This document shows, piece by piece, positions 14,858 through 24,537 of a stretch of DNA of 37,534 nucleotides (within the stretch, counting starts at the first letter, position 1; each line of letters begins with the position of its first letter). The stretch is from Buttiauxella noackiae ATCC 51607 (GTDB taxonomy: Bacteria > Pseudomonadota > Gammaproteobacteria > Enterobacterales > Enterobacteriaceae). The DNA is taken from assembly GCF_001654865.1 (NCBI RefSeq), contig NZ_LXEO01000037.1:1-37534 (forward strand), written 5' to 3'. The notes under the pieces were generated by a model. It was not told the DNA's origin. It was given only the letters and a program-made list of their open reading frames with translations, and ran no database searches. The position numbers and the translations under genes are program-made.

Positions 14858-15790
14858 ATGAGTAAACCTCGCTATTCTGTTAATAACTGGTTGCTGGATT
14901 TCACATCAGGCGCCATTGTCCATCGTCAGTCCGGAGAAATCCGTCGGCTCGGTGAATATCAGCTTAAGTTATTAGATTGTCTTATTGAGCATGCCGGGCA
15001 AACTTTATCACGCAATGAATTGACGGGCCTGGTATGGGAACGCAGAGTGATTGGTGATAACAGTTTGTCAAATGCCATTCACGCCCTGCGTGCAGCACTC
15101 GAGGATGACGGTAAGCAACAGCGGGTAATCAAAACGATTCCAAAGAAAGGCTATCTGCTTGATCCTGAATTTTGCCAGTTGATCGAACCAGAAGCAGACA
15201 TTGTTTCTTCGCCTGCACCTGTTTCAAATCCAACAAAAGTGCCTGAAGGAAAATACTTAATACAGCCGGAGATGGCAGAAACAGTCACAACGAATACTGT
15301 TTCTGTGAATGACGAGATTACGGTGCCTTTGGCTGCTAAGCGCATACGTTATTCCTTGCCTCCCTGGTCAGTCCTGTCATTGTTATTATTGATTTGCGTG
15401 ATAACACTCAGCGCCTGGTTAATATTTTTCCACAAGAATTGCGACGAAATGGTCGCTCAAGAGCAACAAAAAAATCAGTACAGCAACATCCGGGTTTTCC
15501 GCATAGCCGCCGCCGTAGATGAGATGAACGATGAGGACATCGTTAAATTAAAACCCACGCTTAAAGCATTGAATCAAGAGCTTATCGCCCATGATGCCTG
15601 GATGACGGTTTATTACAGAACCGATGAACAGGTGCTGAATTACACCTTCTCCATTGAAACCACCTGTGCTAACCAGCAACTGGCAATGACGCTTTATCAC
15701 TGGCGGATTGATAACCTGAAACTCACTAACACCATTTTTGGCGAGACCGAGAGAAAATTAAATGAAATGGCCGTTTGTACGAAACCTTAA
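14858..15790 (+). CDS. lafZ: ToxR/CadC-like membrane regulator LafZ
   Basis: The 310-residue protein joins an N-terminal winged-helix DNA-binding domain (about 8-103) to a single membrane helix (about 169-190, SVLSLLLLICVITLSAWLIF) and a periplasmic domain. The winged-helix region shows the family motifs RRLGEYQLKLLDCLIEH, LSRNELTGLVWERRV, DNSLSNAIHALRAAL and KTIPKKGYLL. This layout suits direct response to an outside signal. No ribosome site is obvious. The gene lies opposite to the flagellar operons, between lafA and lafW, the position known for lafZ in Flag-2 loci. Likely targets are flagellar genes, but this is not shown by the sequence. Confidence 0.85.
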   Translation: MSKPRYSVNNWLLDFTSGAIVHRQSGEIRRLGEYQLKLLDCLIEHAGQTLSRNELTGLVWERRVIGDNSLSNAIHALRAALEDDGKQQRVIKTIPKKGYLLDPEFCQLIEPEADIVSSPAPVSNPTKVPEGKYLIQPEMAETVTTNTVSVNDEITVPLAAKRIRYSLPPWSVLSLLLLICVITLSAWLIFFHKNCDEMVAQEQQKNQYSNIRVFRIAAAVDEMNDEDIVKLKPTLKALNQELIAHDAWMTVYYRTDEQVLNYTFSIETTCANQQLAMTLYHWRIDNLKLTNTIFGETERKLNEMAVCTKP

Positions 15791-16229
15791 TCTCACGCTG
15801 GCCGCAATCCTGATTGCTCTACTTTTTGGTGGCATATCACATCTGCATGCCAGCTCTGCGAAAGCTAAAAGTAGCCCGATAAAAGGGACAATGGAGATAG
15901 GTTTTTACGATTTAATGTCCGATCAGCGCGAAGTGTATCAGGCGCAGATCATGGATATGGATGAAGCACTGCTGTTCACATTAACGCGCAAAGATGATGT
16001 GATGTTTGTACTTCGCGGCAAGCTTGATGAAGTTATCCGTAAGCGTGGACGCGTGTTTTATGACTACGTCCCCATTCGTTATAGCAATCCAGGAAACCAC
16101 AAACTGATTTTCAGTTTTATCGATTTCCTGCGCCATAACACAGTGTGGGTTTACCCAATGACCGTGAACAAAAAACCGTTAGTCATTGGGCAAAGTGGGA
16201 TGATGCTTTTGTTTCCCCTGAGTCAGTGA
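15762..16229 (+). CDS. Small exported protein coupled to lafZ
   Basis: I do not recognise a family. The 155-residue protein starts inside the 3' end of lafZ (29-base overlap), so the two are almost certainly translated together. It has an N-terminal hydrophobic segment (about 9-26, LNLTLAAILIALLFGGIS) followed by a likely cleavage or anchor region, so it should be periplasmic or membrane-tethered. The rest looks beta-rich (EVYQAQIMDMDEALLFTLTR, KLIFSFIDFL, TVWVYPMTVNKKPLVIGQ). The gene pair resembles ToxR-ToxS and TcpP-TcpH, where a small periplasmic partner stabilises the regulator; that role is inferred from arrangement only. It ends 7 bases from the convergent lafW stop, with no terminator between. 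Confidence 0.75.
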   Translation: MKWPFVRNLNLTLAAILIALLFGGISHLHASSAKAKSSPIKGTMEIGFYDLMSDQREVYQAQIMDMDEALLFTLTRKDDVMFVLRGKLDEVIRKRGRVFYDYVPIRYSNPGNHKLIFSFIDFLRHNTVWVYPMTVNKKPLVIGQSGMMLLFPLSQ

Positions 16230-16236
16230 TGGCCCG

Positions 16237-17259
16237 TTAACGCAGTAAATTACTCACCGTACCCTGTCGCAAATTTGCCTGTGCGCCTAACGCTCTGGCA
16301 GTTGCGGCATAATCCTGGTGGCTGTTTTGTAAATGCTCTCGTAGTGCGCGGGCATGTTTCAGTGCCTCCGTAGGGCGGTATTGCGTCGCCATCTCATTGA
16401 TTCTTCGGCGCACATTGTCCTGGTGGTTGTACAACTGGCCGCGCTGTTGAGTCACTTGCTCCAACGCCTGCTGTACTTCCCCTTGATATTCACGCATCAG
16501 CGCGGGTTGCTGCGCCAACTGGCTCAGCGTGTCTGTCACTGCCGGTTCAGGGCGTGCCAGCAATGCGGTGAATTCATTAGCGGAAAAACGCTTTCCTTCC
16601 CCACGAACGCTTAACTGGCTACTGACCTGTGGCCAGCTTTTTTCATCCACGCTAAATGCCAGTGACTGCTGCTTATCAACACTGGCATGAATACCAAATC
16701 GCCCCAACCCCTGATTTAAACGCATAACATTCTGACGAGGTGTGGCACCTGCTTCGAGCGATACCGCCACCATTTCACGCCGCTGTCCGGCAAGAGAAAA
16801 AATCAACGTTTCGCTTTCATCATTCTGCAAAATTCGCCCAGCCGCTGGCAGCGTAAAATGCACCTGAGCGCTCTGCTCCGGGTCTACATCCAGATGCCTG
16901 TCAACAGTACCCGCCGTTAAATCCGGACGGTTATCCAGGAGTACAGAAAGGGAACGGGCAGCCTCATGAGCAGCATCGCCACGCAGTGAGCCGTGGCCAA
17001 CCGCATAACGCAGCTGTAAGAGCTGGTTTTCAACCTGCGATAAATAATTATCCGCCTGCTGGACTGAAGTCAGCTGCTGATTAAGCTGCACGTTATAACG
17101 CAGCGGGCGCGTAGAAATCAGCGGTGATTCAGGGAAACGGTTCTCAGTATTTTGCGCACGCGGTTGTGTCTGCTTTGACACCGCCGCGGTATGTTTCACT
17201 CCCCCGAGGTTCGAGGGAGTGCTTAAAGGAAGTCCTGCCTGGTTTAATCCAACCTGCAT
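16237..17259 (-). CDS. lafW: Hook-associated protein candidate LafW
   Basis: The 340-residue protein follows lfgL by 5 bases on the same strand, the position assigned to lafW in Flag-2 loci. The N-terminal region is polar and Gln-rich (VQLNQQLTSVQQADNYLSQ), the middle is beta-rich, and the C-terminal third is helical with a coiled-coil (YQGEVQQALEQVTQQRGQLY, RRRINEMATQYRP). Helical ends around a beta core are the architecture of axial flagellar proteins, but the sequence is not close to FlgK, FlgL or FliD. There is no signal peptide, consistent with flagellar export. It starts with a weak ribosome site and probably relies on coupling. Confidence 0.75.
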   Translation of the reverse strand: MQVGLNQAGLPLSTPSNLGGVKHTAAVSKQTQPRAQNTENRFPESPLISTRPLRYNVQLNQQLTSVQQADNYLSQVENQLLQLRYAVGHGSLRGDAAHEAARSLSVLLDNRPDLTAGTVDRHLDVDPEQSAQVHFTLPAAGRILQNDESETLIFSLAGQRREMVAVSLEAGATPRQNVMRLNQGLGRFGIHASVDKQQSLAFSVDEKSWPQVSSQLSVRGEGKRFSANEFTALLARPEPAVTDTLSQLAQQPALMREYQGEVQQALEQVTQQRGQLYNHQDNVRRRINEMATQYRPTEALKHARALREHLQNSHQDYAATARALGAQANLRQGTVSNLLR

Positions 17260-17264
17260 AATGA

Positions 17265-18173
17265 TTACATCTGATTAAAGAGAGAAAGTTGGCTTATCAT
17301 CATGAACGACTTGTTCGACGCCTGAACCGCCTGCGTATAGAGCTGGATATTGACGTAACTGGTGGCGGCATCAAGTGATGACAGTTCCTGAATGACCTGC
17401 TCATGGGAAATTTTGATATCAGAATGAGCATCATCGATAAGCGACAGGCGGTTTTGCTTTCCACCCAGCTCGGTATAGACCCCCGCCATTTTGTCGCTGG
17501 CAGTTTTAGTCTCCCCCAACAAGAGCTTTAAATCATCCCGATAATCTCCGCCAGGGGTCGCCATTTTGTCGCTCACACTTTTAAGCAAATTCAGCATGCT
17601 AAGATCGTTGTCGCTGCCAGAAAAAGCTTTGCTGATGTTAGTGTTTTCCGCAATCTCAATGCCATTTGCTACAGTCGTGGAACGCGTCGCATCATTCCCG
17701 GCATAACTGTAGGTTCCTGTCTTTTCATCAAAAACAACCGCTTGGGCGTTGGTTTTGGTGCCTGCAAAAATGTAATGCCCATCTTCATTTTTAGCATTCA
17801 TCGAGGACACCAGCGATTCCAGCATTTGGGCAATTTCATTTGAAAACCCGGCCATATCTTTGTCGCTGTGCGTGTCATTGCTAGCCGCCAGTAATTTGTC
17901 GCTCAGCGCCAACAATTGGTCACTCATTGCGGTCACGTGGGATTCCTGAATGGACAGGTTGCCAGACAAACGCGTGATGTTACTTTGATACTGTTCGATT
18001 GCCGACTGCTCACGGTTTAATTGCACCAGGCGGCTACTGGCAACGGGATCGTCTGAAGGCACATTGACGCGTTTTTGCGTCGCCATTTGTTCCATCAATT
18101 TACTCAGTTGCGCTCCGTTCTGGTTCATCTGGTGCAACATGGCGGACGAGTGGTAAAGACTGCTGATACGCAT
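17265..18173 (-). CDS. lfgL: Hook-filament junction protein LfgL (FlgL/HAP3)
   Basis: The 302-residue protein is the second junction protein between hook and filament. It has the flagellin-like N-terminus MRISSLYHSSAMLHQMNQNG and KRVNVPSDDPVASSRLVQLN, and a C-terminal helix with ELSSLDAATSYVNIQLYTQ and QASNKSFMMISQLSLFNQM. KRVN.PSDDP is diagnostic of FlgL. The length is typical (about 300). A good ribosome site (AAAAGGAA) precedes the ATG, and it follows lfgK by 21 bases. Confidence 0.95.
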   Translation of the reverse strand: MRISSLYHSSAMLHQMNQNGAQLSKLMEQMATQKRVNVPSDDPVASSRLVQLNREQSAIEQYQSNITRLSGNLSIQESHVTAMSDQLLALSDKLLAASNDTHSDKDMAGFSNEIAQMLESLVSSMNAKNEDGHYIFAGTKTNAQAVVFDEKTGTYSYAGNDATRSTTVANGIEIAENTNISKAFSGSDNDLSMLNLLKSVSDKMATPGGDYRDDLKLLLGETKTASDKMAGVYTELGGKQNRLSLIDDAHSDIKISHEQVIQELSSLDAATSYVNIQLYTQAVQASNKSFMMISQLSLFNQM

Positions 18174-18194
18174 GATAAATTCCTTTTTCTGTTA

Positions 18195-19562
18195 TCAGAA
18201 CAGCATCAGTAAATCGCTGAAAATCTGGTTGCCGGTGGCGATCACTTTCAAGTTGGACTGATACGCCTGCATATAAACCTGGAGGTTCATGGCCTCTTCA
18301 TCCTGGTTCACCGCACTCAGGTTATCGCGCTGTGTTTGCGCCTGATATGAGACGGCGGTGGCTGCATCCAGCTCAGTTTTATTCTGGCGGCTGGCAATTC
18401 CCACGGTGCTGATAATCGCGGCAGCGGCTTCATTCACGCTCATATTGCCCATATTACCAATGGAAATATCTTTGTTTTTCAGATCAATAAGGGCTTTAAG
18501 GTTGGTGCCGTTGCCGCTTTCATCTGCTTTATCCGAAAGCGCCAGTTCATCTGCTTTCAGGTCGCTGATTTGCAGCATCCCTTTGCCGCTAGTGAGATCA
18601 AAGACAAACAATGGTTTACCCGGCTGCCCGTTCAGATCAAAACCACTGGCCAGTTGCGCGTTAAACTCTTTGGCAAATTGCTCGGCCATATCCCGCACCG
18701 CGCTTTGCATCGTTTTTAGCGTGCCCTGCTCATAATCATTGAGTGCACCTAACTGCCCACCAATCGCTGATGACACACCAAAAGTGGTATTGAGGAATTC
18801 CAGCGAAACTTCCTGCTCACCTTGCTGGTTCATGGTGGATTTGAGCTGCCCGAAATGGCGGCCATTGACCAGCGGTTGGCCGTCGTTTAAGGAAACGTTA
18901 TAGCGGCCAGATGCATCCTCTGAAACTTTAACGCTGACCATGCTGCTCAACTCTTTTACCAGCTCATCGCGCTGGTCACGCAATACACTGGCATTGCCGC
19001 CTGTCGCTTCCTGGTCGGCGATTTGCTGGTTGTAACTGGCGATATTTTTACTGAGCACATTAACGTTACCCACCAGTGCATCACGCTGCGTATTAATTGA
19101 AACTTTCTGGCTACTGATAAAGCTGTCAACGTTGTTAAAACGGGTCGCCAGAGATTGGCCTTCATTGAGCAGTTGCTGGCGCAGCGCCGGTGAATCTGGT
19201 TGCGTGGTCAACGCATTGAGTGCTGCGAAAAATTTGTCCAGCCCGCCACCAAGACTCGTGCTGTCGGTGCCAATGACGCTTTCCAGCGCCCCTAAATATT
19301 TCTGTCCGGCATCGTAATATTCCGCACGCGTGTTGCTGTGCCAGACCTGATTTACCAGATACTGATCGGAAATACGGCGAATGCTGTCTACACGAACACC
19401 ATTACCTGCGGAAAAACTGTCGCCATTGGTGCCAATGGAACTTTGAATAATGCCCTGACGGCTATAACCAGGCGTAAGGTAGTTTGCCACGTTCATTGAC
19501 GTGGTACTCATGCCCTGCCGCGCAGCCTGCGCCCCCGAAAAAGCGATATTGATAATGTTCAT
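18195..19562 (-). CDS. lfgK: Hook-associated protein LfgK (FlgK/HAP1)
   Basis: The 455-residue protein forms the first junction zone on the hook. N-terminal signature: NIAFSGAQAARQGMSTTSMN and NVANYLTPGYSRQG. C-terminal signature: SAVNQDEEAMNLQVYMQAYQ and ATGNQIFSDLLMLF. It is shorter than E. coli FlgK (547), mainly in the central domains, as usual for lateral-type HAP1. The ATG shares one base with the lfgJ stop and has AAGGATC upstream. Confidence 0.95.
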   Translation of the reverse strand: MNIINIAFSGAQAARQGMSTTSMNVANYLTPGYSRQGIIQSSIGTNGDSFSAGNGVRVDSIRRISDQYLVNQVWHSNTRAEYYDAGQKYLGALESVIGTDSTSLGGGLDKFFAALNALTTQPDSPALRQQLLNEGQSLATRFNNVDSFISSQKVSINTQRDALVGNVNVLSKNIASYNQQIADQEATGGNASVLRDQRDELVKELSSMVSVKVSEDASGRYNVSLNDGQPLVNGRHFGQLKSTMNQQGEQEVSLEFLNTTFGVSSAIGGQLGALNDYEQGTLKTMQSAVRDMAEQFAKEFNAQLASGFDLNGQPGKPLFVFDLTSGKGMLQISDLKADELALSDKADESGNGTNLKALIDLKNKDISIGNMGNMSVNEAAAAIISTVGIASRQNKTELDAATAVSYQAQTQRDNLSAVNQDEEAMNLQVYMQAYQSNLKVIATGNQIFSDLLMLF

Positions 19563-19960
19563 TATGATCCTTGCTCTGAGCGCGTCATGGGCGGAGTCAA
19601 TTCCTTCTCTTTAACAGGTAAAGCGACCTGTTGCCCGGTTAACTTAAGCGCGCGGTCCATGCCTTCGGTCTGCGGCCCCAACTGCTTTATGATCAACGAT
19701 GCAATACCGCTACTACGTTGTGAAGCCAGCAAAGAAGCGAGCTTGTCATCATAAAAATCGCGCATCATCGTTTGCTGCTTGCTGGAAAAAGGATTGTCCC
19801 CTTCCGATAACACATCCGAAGCTTTGCGCATCTGGCTGAGCATGGAACGTAAAAAAAGCGCTTCGAACTGTTCCGCCGCCTGCTCAAGGTTCTGAGCTTT
19901 CTGCGTTCCGGTAAAATCTCCCGGAATGGTATGAGTTCTTGTGGTCAGCGAATCGATCAT
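19562..19960 (-). CDS. lfgJ: Rod-capping protein LfgJ without hydrolase domain
   Basis: The 132-residue protein matches only the N-terminal rod-binding domain of FlgJ: AEQFEALFLRSMLSQMRKAS, NPFSSKQQTMMRDFYDDKLA, SQRSSGIASLIIKQL. E. coli FlgJ is about 313 residues and carries a C-terminal muramidase that opens peptidoglycan for the rod; that domain is absent here. The frame ends cleanly with a coupled lfgK start, so the short form looks native rather than truncated by mutation. Another enzyme must supply the hydrolase activity; the lysozyme-domain gene at 5836-6987 is the local candidate. Confidence 0.93.
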   Translation of the reverse strand: MIDSLTTRTHTIPGDFTGTQKAQNLEQAAEQFEALFLRSMLSQMRKASDVLSEGDNPFSSKQQTMMRDFYDDKLASLLASQRSSGIASLIIKQLGPQTEGMDRALKLTGQQVALPVKEKELTPPMTRSEQGS

Positions 19961-19969
19961 TATCTTTCC

Positions 19970-21064
19970 TTAAATCACTACCAGTTCTGCATCCATTGCA
20001 CCGGCTTCGCTCAGCGCTTGCAAAATCGCCATCGTGTCATCAGGGGATGCACCAAGGCTGTTTAGCGTGTTGACAATATTTCTCAGGCTGGTTCCGGCAG
20101 GCACCATCACCATCTGCCCACGTTCGCGGTTCACGCTAATATTTGAATTAGGTGTTACGGTCGTGTTTCCCTGCCCGAACGGCGCAGGTTGGCTGACTTG
20201 AGGGGTTTCCTGAATGGAGACCGTGAGGTTGCCATGAGACACGGCTGCTGCACGAACCACCACGCCATCGCCAATCACAATCGTGCCGGTTCTTGCGTTA
20301 AACACCACGCGCGGTTGCTGTTTGCCAGTGCTGATTTGCAAATCTTCGAGGTTCGACATAAAGGCCACTCGCGCACCAGGTTGATCTGGCGCTCGTACCA
20401 TCACGTTAGTGGCGCTTTGCGCAGTCGCAATGGAGCCAAATGCCTGGTTAATTGCCATCGCGACATTGTTGGCGGTTTTAAAACTTGGCCGCTTCAGGTT
20501 GAGCACAACCTGGCTGTTGGCTTGAAAATCGGTAGGAATTTCCCGCTCGACGCTCGCTCCGTTAGGCACGCGGCCTACGGTTGGGGTATTCATGGTGATG
20601 CTTGAACCGCTATCACCTTCAGCCTTAAAGCCGCCAACCACAACGTTGCCTTGCGCCAATGCGTAAACTTCGCCATCTGCACCGCGTAACTGAGTCAATA
20701 AGAGTGTGCCTCCGCGCAGGCTTTTCGCATCGCCAATCGAGGAGACTGTAATATCAATTGATTGCCCACGGGCGTACATCGGCGGCAGCGTCGCACTGAT
20801 TGCCACCGCCGCCACGTTTTTCACTTTCGGGTCAATTTTGGCCGGCATCTGGACGCCAAACTGGCGCAGCATGTTGGTTACCGACTGGCTGGTGAATTTG
20901 ACCTGGTTTTTATCCCCCGTCCCATCCAACCCGACCACGAGGCTGTATCCCACCAACTGGTTGCCACGAACACCCTGAATATCAACGATATTCCCCAACC
21001 GTTCGGCATGAACCTGTCCGATAAAAACGAGCAGGAGCAAAAAGCCTGATACCGCGTTACGCAT
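19970..21064 (-). CDS. lfgI: P-ring protein LfgI (FlgI)
   Basis: The 364-residue protein builds the periplasmic ring around the rod. It starts with a Sec signal peptide ([20 protein letters not shown]). Family landmarks follow: [45 protein letters not shown], and a C-terminal [20 protein letters not shown]. The length is typical. It lies between lfgH and lfgJ with short gaps, in the conserved flg order. Confidence 0.97.
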   Translation of the reverse strand: MRNAVSGFLLLLVFIGQVHAERLGNIVDIQGVRGNQLVGYSLVVGLDGTGDKNQVKFTSQSVTNMLRQFGVQMPAKIDPKVKNVAAVAISATLPPMYARGQSIDITVSSIGDAKSLRGGTLLLTQLRGADGEVYALAQGNVVVGGFKAEGDSGSSITMNTPTVGRVPNGASVEREIPTDFQANSQVVLNLKRPSFKTANNVAMAINQAFGSIATAQSATNVMVRAPDQPGARVAFMSNLEDLQISTGKQQPRVVFNARTGTIVIGDGVVVRAAAVSHGNLTVSIQETPQVSQPAPFGQGNTTVTPNSNISVNRERGQMVMVPAGTSLRNIVNTLNSLGASPDDTMAILQALSEAGAMDAELVVI

Positions 21065-21076
21065 GCTTTTCTCCTG

Positions 21077-21748
21077 TTAAATCGGGAACAGTGGGTGGTT
21101 AAAGAAGCGCGTCAGCCATCCTGCCGCATTCGCATCACTGAGCGCACCACGCCCGGCATACGAAATACGTGCGTTAGCAATACGTTGGGACGAAACCGTG
21201 TTGGCCTGGGACACATCTTCTGGCCTGACCAGGCCAGACACTCTCATGTATTCGTCGCCCTGGTTGAGCGTCAGCCATTTTTCACCACGTACTTCCATCA
21301 CGCCATTGGGTAAGACTTTATGCACCGCAACGGTAATGGCGCCGCGCAACATGTTTTGCTGTGCAGAATTAGCCGCACCTTTGAAGTTACGATCGCCACT
21401 GATAGAGGCGCTGGCTTTATCCAGCGTTTTACCGAACACTTCCGGCACGCCTATCGTCACGTCGTTTTCTTTACCAAAATTGGTGGTGGCCTGCTTGCTG
21501 GACTGGGTGGACTCATCCAGGTTGACGGTCAGAATATCCCCCACACGATAGGCGCGGCGATCCTGAACTAAGGACCAACTGTAACCGCTGTTATACAAGC
21601 CGCCGCCTGAAACAGCAGGCGTTACTGCCGCCAGTTCCTCCGGTGGTGCGTAGGCCGCATCGTCTTTCTTAACGAAAAGAGCCGGGCTTTCACACCCCGC
21701 CAAAACCAGGGCCAACAGCCCAACAAGCATTTTCTTTTTCATTTCCAT
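21077..21748 (-). CDS. lfgH: L-ring lipoprotein LfgH (FlgH)
   Basis: The 223-residue protein forms the outer-membrane ring. A lipoprotein signal ends in LVLAGC (Cys19), predicting lipidation. FlgH landmarks are GYSWSLVQDRRAYRVGDILT, VNLDESTQSSKQATTNFGK, MEVRGEKWLTLNQGDEY and RVSGLVRPEDV. The start may instead be two codons in, at 21742. It follows lfgG by 27 bases. Confidence 0.96.
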   Translation of the reverse strand: MEMKKKMLVGLLALVLAGCESPALFVKKDDAAYAPPEELAAVTPAVSGGGLYNSGYSWSLVQDRRAYRVGDILTVNLDESTQSSKQATTNFGKENDVTIGVPEVFGKTLDKASASISGDRNFKGAANSAQQNMLRGAITVAVHKVLPNGVMEVRGEKWLTLNQGDEYMRVSGLVRPEDVSQANTVSSQRIANARISYAGRGALSDANAAGWLTRFFNHPLFPI

Positions 21749-21775
21749 TCACTTCTTAATCGCAATCCCTGCGTT

Positions 21776-22561
21776 TTATAGCGTTTGTGTGACGAACTTC
21801 AGCATGTCATCAGCCGCGGAAACCATTTTGGCGTTCATTTCGTAGGCACGCTGAACGGTGATCATATCGACCATCTCTTCCACCACTTGCACGTTGGAAC
21901 CTTCCAGTGTTCCCTGCTCAAGTTGCCCTAATGCTTCTTCACCAGGAACACCTTCAACGGGTGCACCACTGGCAGCGGTTTCACGATACATATTGCCGCC
22001 AATTGCTGAAAGACCGGCCGGGTTCACAAAGTTAACCAGCGTGATTTGCCCAAGTTCCACCGGATCCACTTCATCAGCCACCAGCACAGAAACGGTACCG
22101 TCTTTAGCGATGTTCACCTCTTTGGTGTTCACTGGCAGTTCGATCTGTGGGATCAGTGGTTGCCCTTGTGCTGTCGTGACAACACCTTCACTGTTCACTT
22201 GCAGATTGCCCGAACGGGTATAGCCCACGGTGCCATCTGACATTTCAATCTGGAAGAAGCCTTGACCGGCAATCGCCACATCCATTTTTTGGTTGGTGAC
22301 TTGCATACTGCCCACGGTAAAGGACTTCTGCGTCCCGACCACTTTTACCCCGCTGCCATATTGCATGCCGCCCGGTGTCGCAGTGTCTTGATTTGCCTGC
22401 ACGCCAGGCGCACGCATGTTCTGATAAAACAAGTCTTCAAAAACGACGCGGTCGCGTTTAAACCCGGTGGTATTCACGTTAGCGAGGTTATTGGAAACCG
22501 CATTCATTTTGGCGTCCTGCGCCGCAAGACCGGTTTTACTGATCCATAATGCTGGATTCAT
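21776..22561 (-). CDS. lfgG: Distal rod protein LfgG (FlgG)
   Basis: The 261-residue protein forms the distal rod. N-terminal signature: WISKTGLAAQDAKMNAVSNN followed by LANVNTTGFKRDRVVFEDL. The middle has VAIAGQGFFQIEMSDGTVGY with TRSGN, and the C-terminal signature is QGTLEGSNVQVVEEMVDMIT with QRAYEMNAKM. The length is as in E. coli FlgG (260). A good ribosome site (AAGGGAA) precedes the ATG. Confidence 0.97.
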   Translation of the reverse strand: MNPALWISKTGLAAQDAKMNAVSNNLANVNTTGFKRDRVVFEDLFYQNMRAPGVQANQDTATPGGMQYGSGVKVVGTQKSFTVGSMQVTNQKMDVAIAGQGFFQIEMSDGTVGYTRSGNLQVNSEGVVTTAQGQPLIPQIELPVNTKEVNIAKDGTVSVLVADEVDPVELGQITLVNFVNPAGLSAIGGNMYRETAASGAPVEGVPGEEALGQLEQGTLEGSNVQVVEEMVDMITVQRAYEMNAKMVSAADDMLKFVTQTL

Positions 22562-22584
22562 TCTTTATTCCCTTAATAGTCAAA

Positions 22585-23316
22585 TCAGGTATTACGGAGT
22601 ACGCGATTTCCAGCTTGTGCAAGATCCTCTGCCACTTTCATCATTTTGATCTGCGCTTCAAAACTACGATTGAGGGACATATTGGAGATCATTTCGCTGA
22701 TGGCAGAAACGTTGCTGCTTTCCAGATGTTTGCTGGCAAGCGAAACGGTTTCACTGCGTGGTTCAGTGCGGTTGCTGCTTATCAAAAAACCGTTGTTATC
22801 TTTGCTTAGCTGGTTAGTTGCCACATCAACCAACTTGATACGGTCAACATCCATCAACGCGTTAATATCCCCGTCCTGAGGAACGATGGAAATTGTGCCG
22901 TCGTCAGCAATAGAGACTTGTGCAAACGGTGGCAGAACAATTGGCCCGCCCTCGCCCATCACCGGCTGGCCGCTTATGGTCAGATCGCCATCTTCGCTGA
23001 CGTTGATATGCCCGTTACGGGTATAGACCTCTTTGCCGCCCATTTGGAGGGCAATCAGCCCATTACCCACAATACCGACATCCAAATCACGGCCGGTTTC
23101 TTCAAGCGACCCTGATGCCATATCTACGCCGCCGCTGGCGTTTTGCACCATATAACGGGAATCATAACCACTGCCTGAAACCTTCGAGGACATTGCTTTA
23201 TCCAGGTCGCCACGAAAGCCACTGGTATTCACGTTGGAGAGGTTATTGGCGTGTACCTGCTGCTGCATCAGGCTGCGGCTGGCACCACTCATCGCGGTAT
23301 AAATGAGATGATCCAT
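22585..23316 (-). CDS. lfgF: Proximal rod protein LfgF (FlgF)
   Basis: The 243-residue protein is a proximal rod subunit. N-terminal: MDHLIYTAMSGASRSLMQQQ and VHANNLSNVNTSGFRGD. Middle: DVGIVGNGLIALQMGGKEVY followed by TRNG. C-terminal: KHLESSNVSAISEMISNMSL. The ATG overlaps the lfgE stop by one base (TAATG), so the two are coupled. Confidence 0.96.
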   Translation of the reverse strand: MDHLIYTAMSGASRSLMQQQVHANNLSNVNTSGFRGDLDKAMSSKVSGSGYDSRYMVQNASGGVDMASGSLEETGRDLDVGIVGNGLIALQMGGKEVYTRNGHINVSEDGDLTISGQPVMGEGGPIVLPPFAQVSIADDGTISIVPQDGDINALMDVDRIKLVDVATNQLSKDNNGFLISSNRTEPRSETVSLASKHLESSNVSAISEMISNMSLNRSFEAQIKMMKVAEDLAQAGNRVLRNT

Positions 23317-24512
23317 TACACAGCCTGCATTAGAGCGTTCATCATGTTGTCATTGGTGCTAATCACTTTGGTATTAGCCTGGTAGTTACGCTGAGCGCTC
23401 ATTAAACCAACCAGTTCAGAGGTCAAATCGACGTTGGACTCCTCCAGCGCATTGGATTTGATGTAACCCAGAAGACCGCTGCCTGGCGCACCAATTAACG
23501 GTGAACCAGAGGAACCGGTTTGTGCCCATGTCGTGCCATCTTGGGATTGCAGGCCATTCGGGTTCGCAAAGTTGGCAATGATGAGCTGCCCCTGCAACAT
23601 GCGCTCTCCGTTGGAGAAGGTGGCATAAACGTTGCCTTTTTCATCGACCTGCTGCCCGGTACGCTCACCCGATGCGTAACCATCACCCTGATTGCGGCTT
23701 ACGGAGAAATCAGAGCCATATTGGGTGGTGCCGGCGTAATTTAGTTTGATTTGGATTGGTGACGCACCGGTAGGTGCAAACGCCAAATCTCTCGAAGTAG
23801 ACCCATCAGCAAAGTTCGCCATATTTCCGTTAGTGCCGAATTTAATATCGTTCTCACCAATGCTGTTGCCATCCATGTAATAGTGGACTTTCCATTGGTT
23901 TTCAACGGTATCACTCTTAACGAAGTATTGCGTTAAGGTATGCTCGCGGCCCAGAGAATCAAAGATCTGTGTGGTATAGGTGTTGTTAAAAGAGGTGTCA
24001 TCTGTTGGGGAGAATTTTTTACCCGGCGCTTTTGCATTGGCATCAAAGTTCGCAGTAAAGCCTACATTTGAGGTCGCTTTCGCCGGAATAGAACCGCTCA
24101 TAATGCTCAGATTACTGACCGTACCCACCTGCAAATTACCGTTAGCATCGACAGGATAACCCTGCATGTTCATACCGAGGTTATTGACCAGGTTGCCGTC
24201 TTTGTCAGTACCAAAATAACCAGCACGGGTGTAAGAGGTGGTGCCGGTGGTATCGCGCACCACAAAGAAGCCGTTACCAGAAATCGCCAAATCCAGCGAG
24301 TTGCTGGAACTAATGATATTGCCGCCGCGGGTAATACTTTGCGTGACGCCAGTCACGCCCACGCCCAAAGGCTGAGACTGTGCATAAAGAGCGGAAAACT
24401 CCGCACGCCCGGACTTGTATCCCACCGTTCCGGTGTTGGCGATATTATTACTGATGGCCCCAAGCTGCTGGCTAATAGCGTTAAGACCTGACGTTGCGAT
24501 ACTAAAACTCAT
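23316..24512 (-). CDS. lfgE: Hook protein LfgE (FlgE)
   Basis: The 398-residue protein polymerises into the flexible hook. The start is the ATG at 24512 (MSFSIATSGLNAISQQL) with AGGATG about 7 bases upstream; a longer frame runs back into lfgD and is rejected. N-terminal signature: LGAISNNIANTGTVGYKSGR; C-terminal signature: NALEESNVDLTSELVGLMSA and QRNYQANTKV. The length is near that of E. coli FlgE (402). Confidence 0.96.
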   Translation of the reverse strand: MSFSIATSGLNAISQQLGAISNNIANTGTVGYKSGRAEFSALYAQSQPLGVGVTGVTQSITRGGNIISSSNSLDLAISGNGFFVVRDTTGTTSYTRAGYFGTDKDGNLVNNLGMNMQGYPVDANGNLQVGTVSNLSIMSGSIPAKATSNVGFTANFDANAKAPGKKFSPTDDTSFNNTYTTQIFDSLGREHTLTQYFVKSDTVENQWKVHYYMDGNSIGENDIKFGTNGNMANFADGSTSRDLAFAPTGASPIQIKLNYAGTTQYGSDFSVSRNQGDGYASGERTGQQVDEKGNVYATFSNGERMLQGQLIIANFANPNGLQSQDGTTWAQTGSSGSPLIGAPGSGLLGYIKSNALEESNVDLTSELVGLMSAQRNYQANTKVISTNDNMMNALMQAV

Positions 24513-24537
24513 GATTTCATCCTGATTACAAAAGTTG

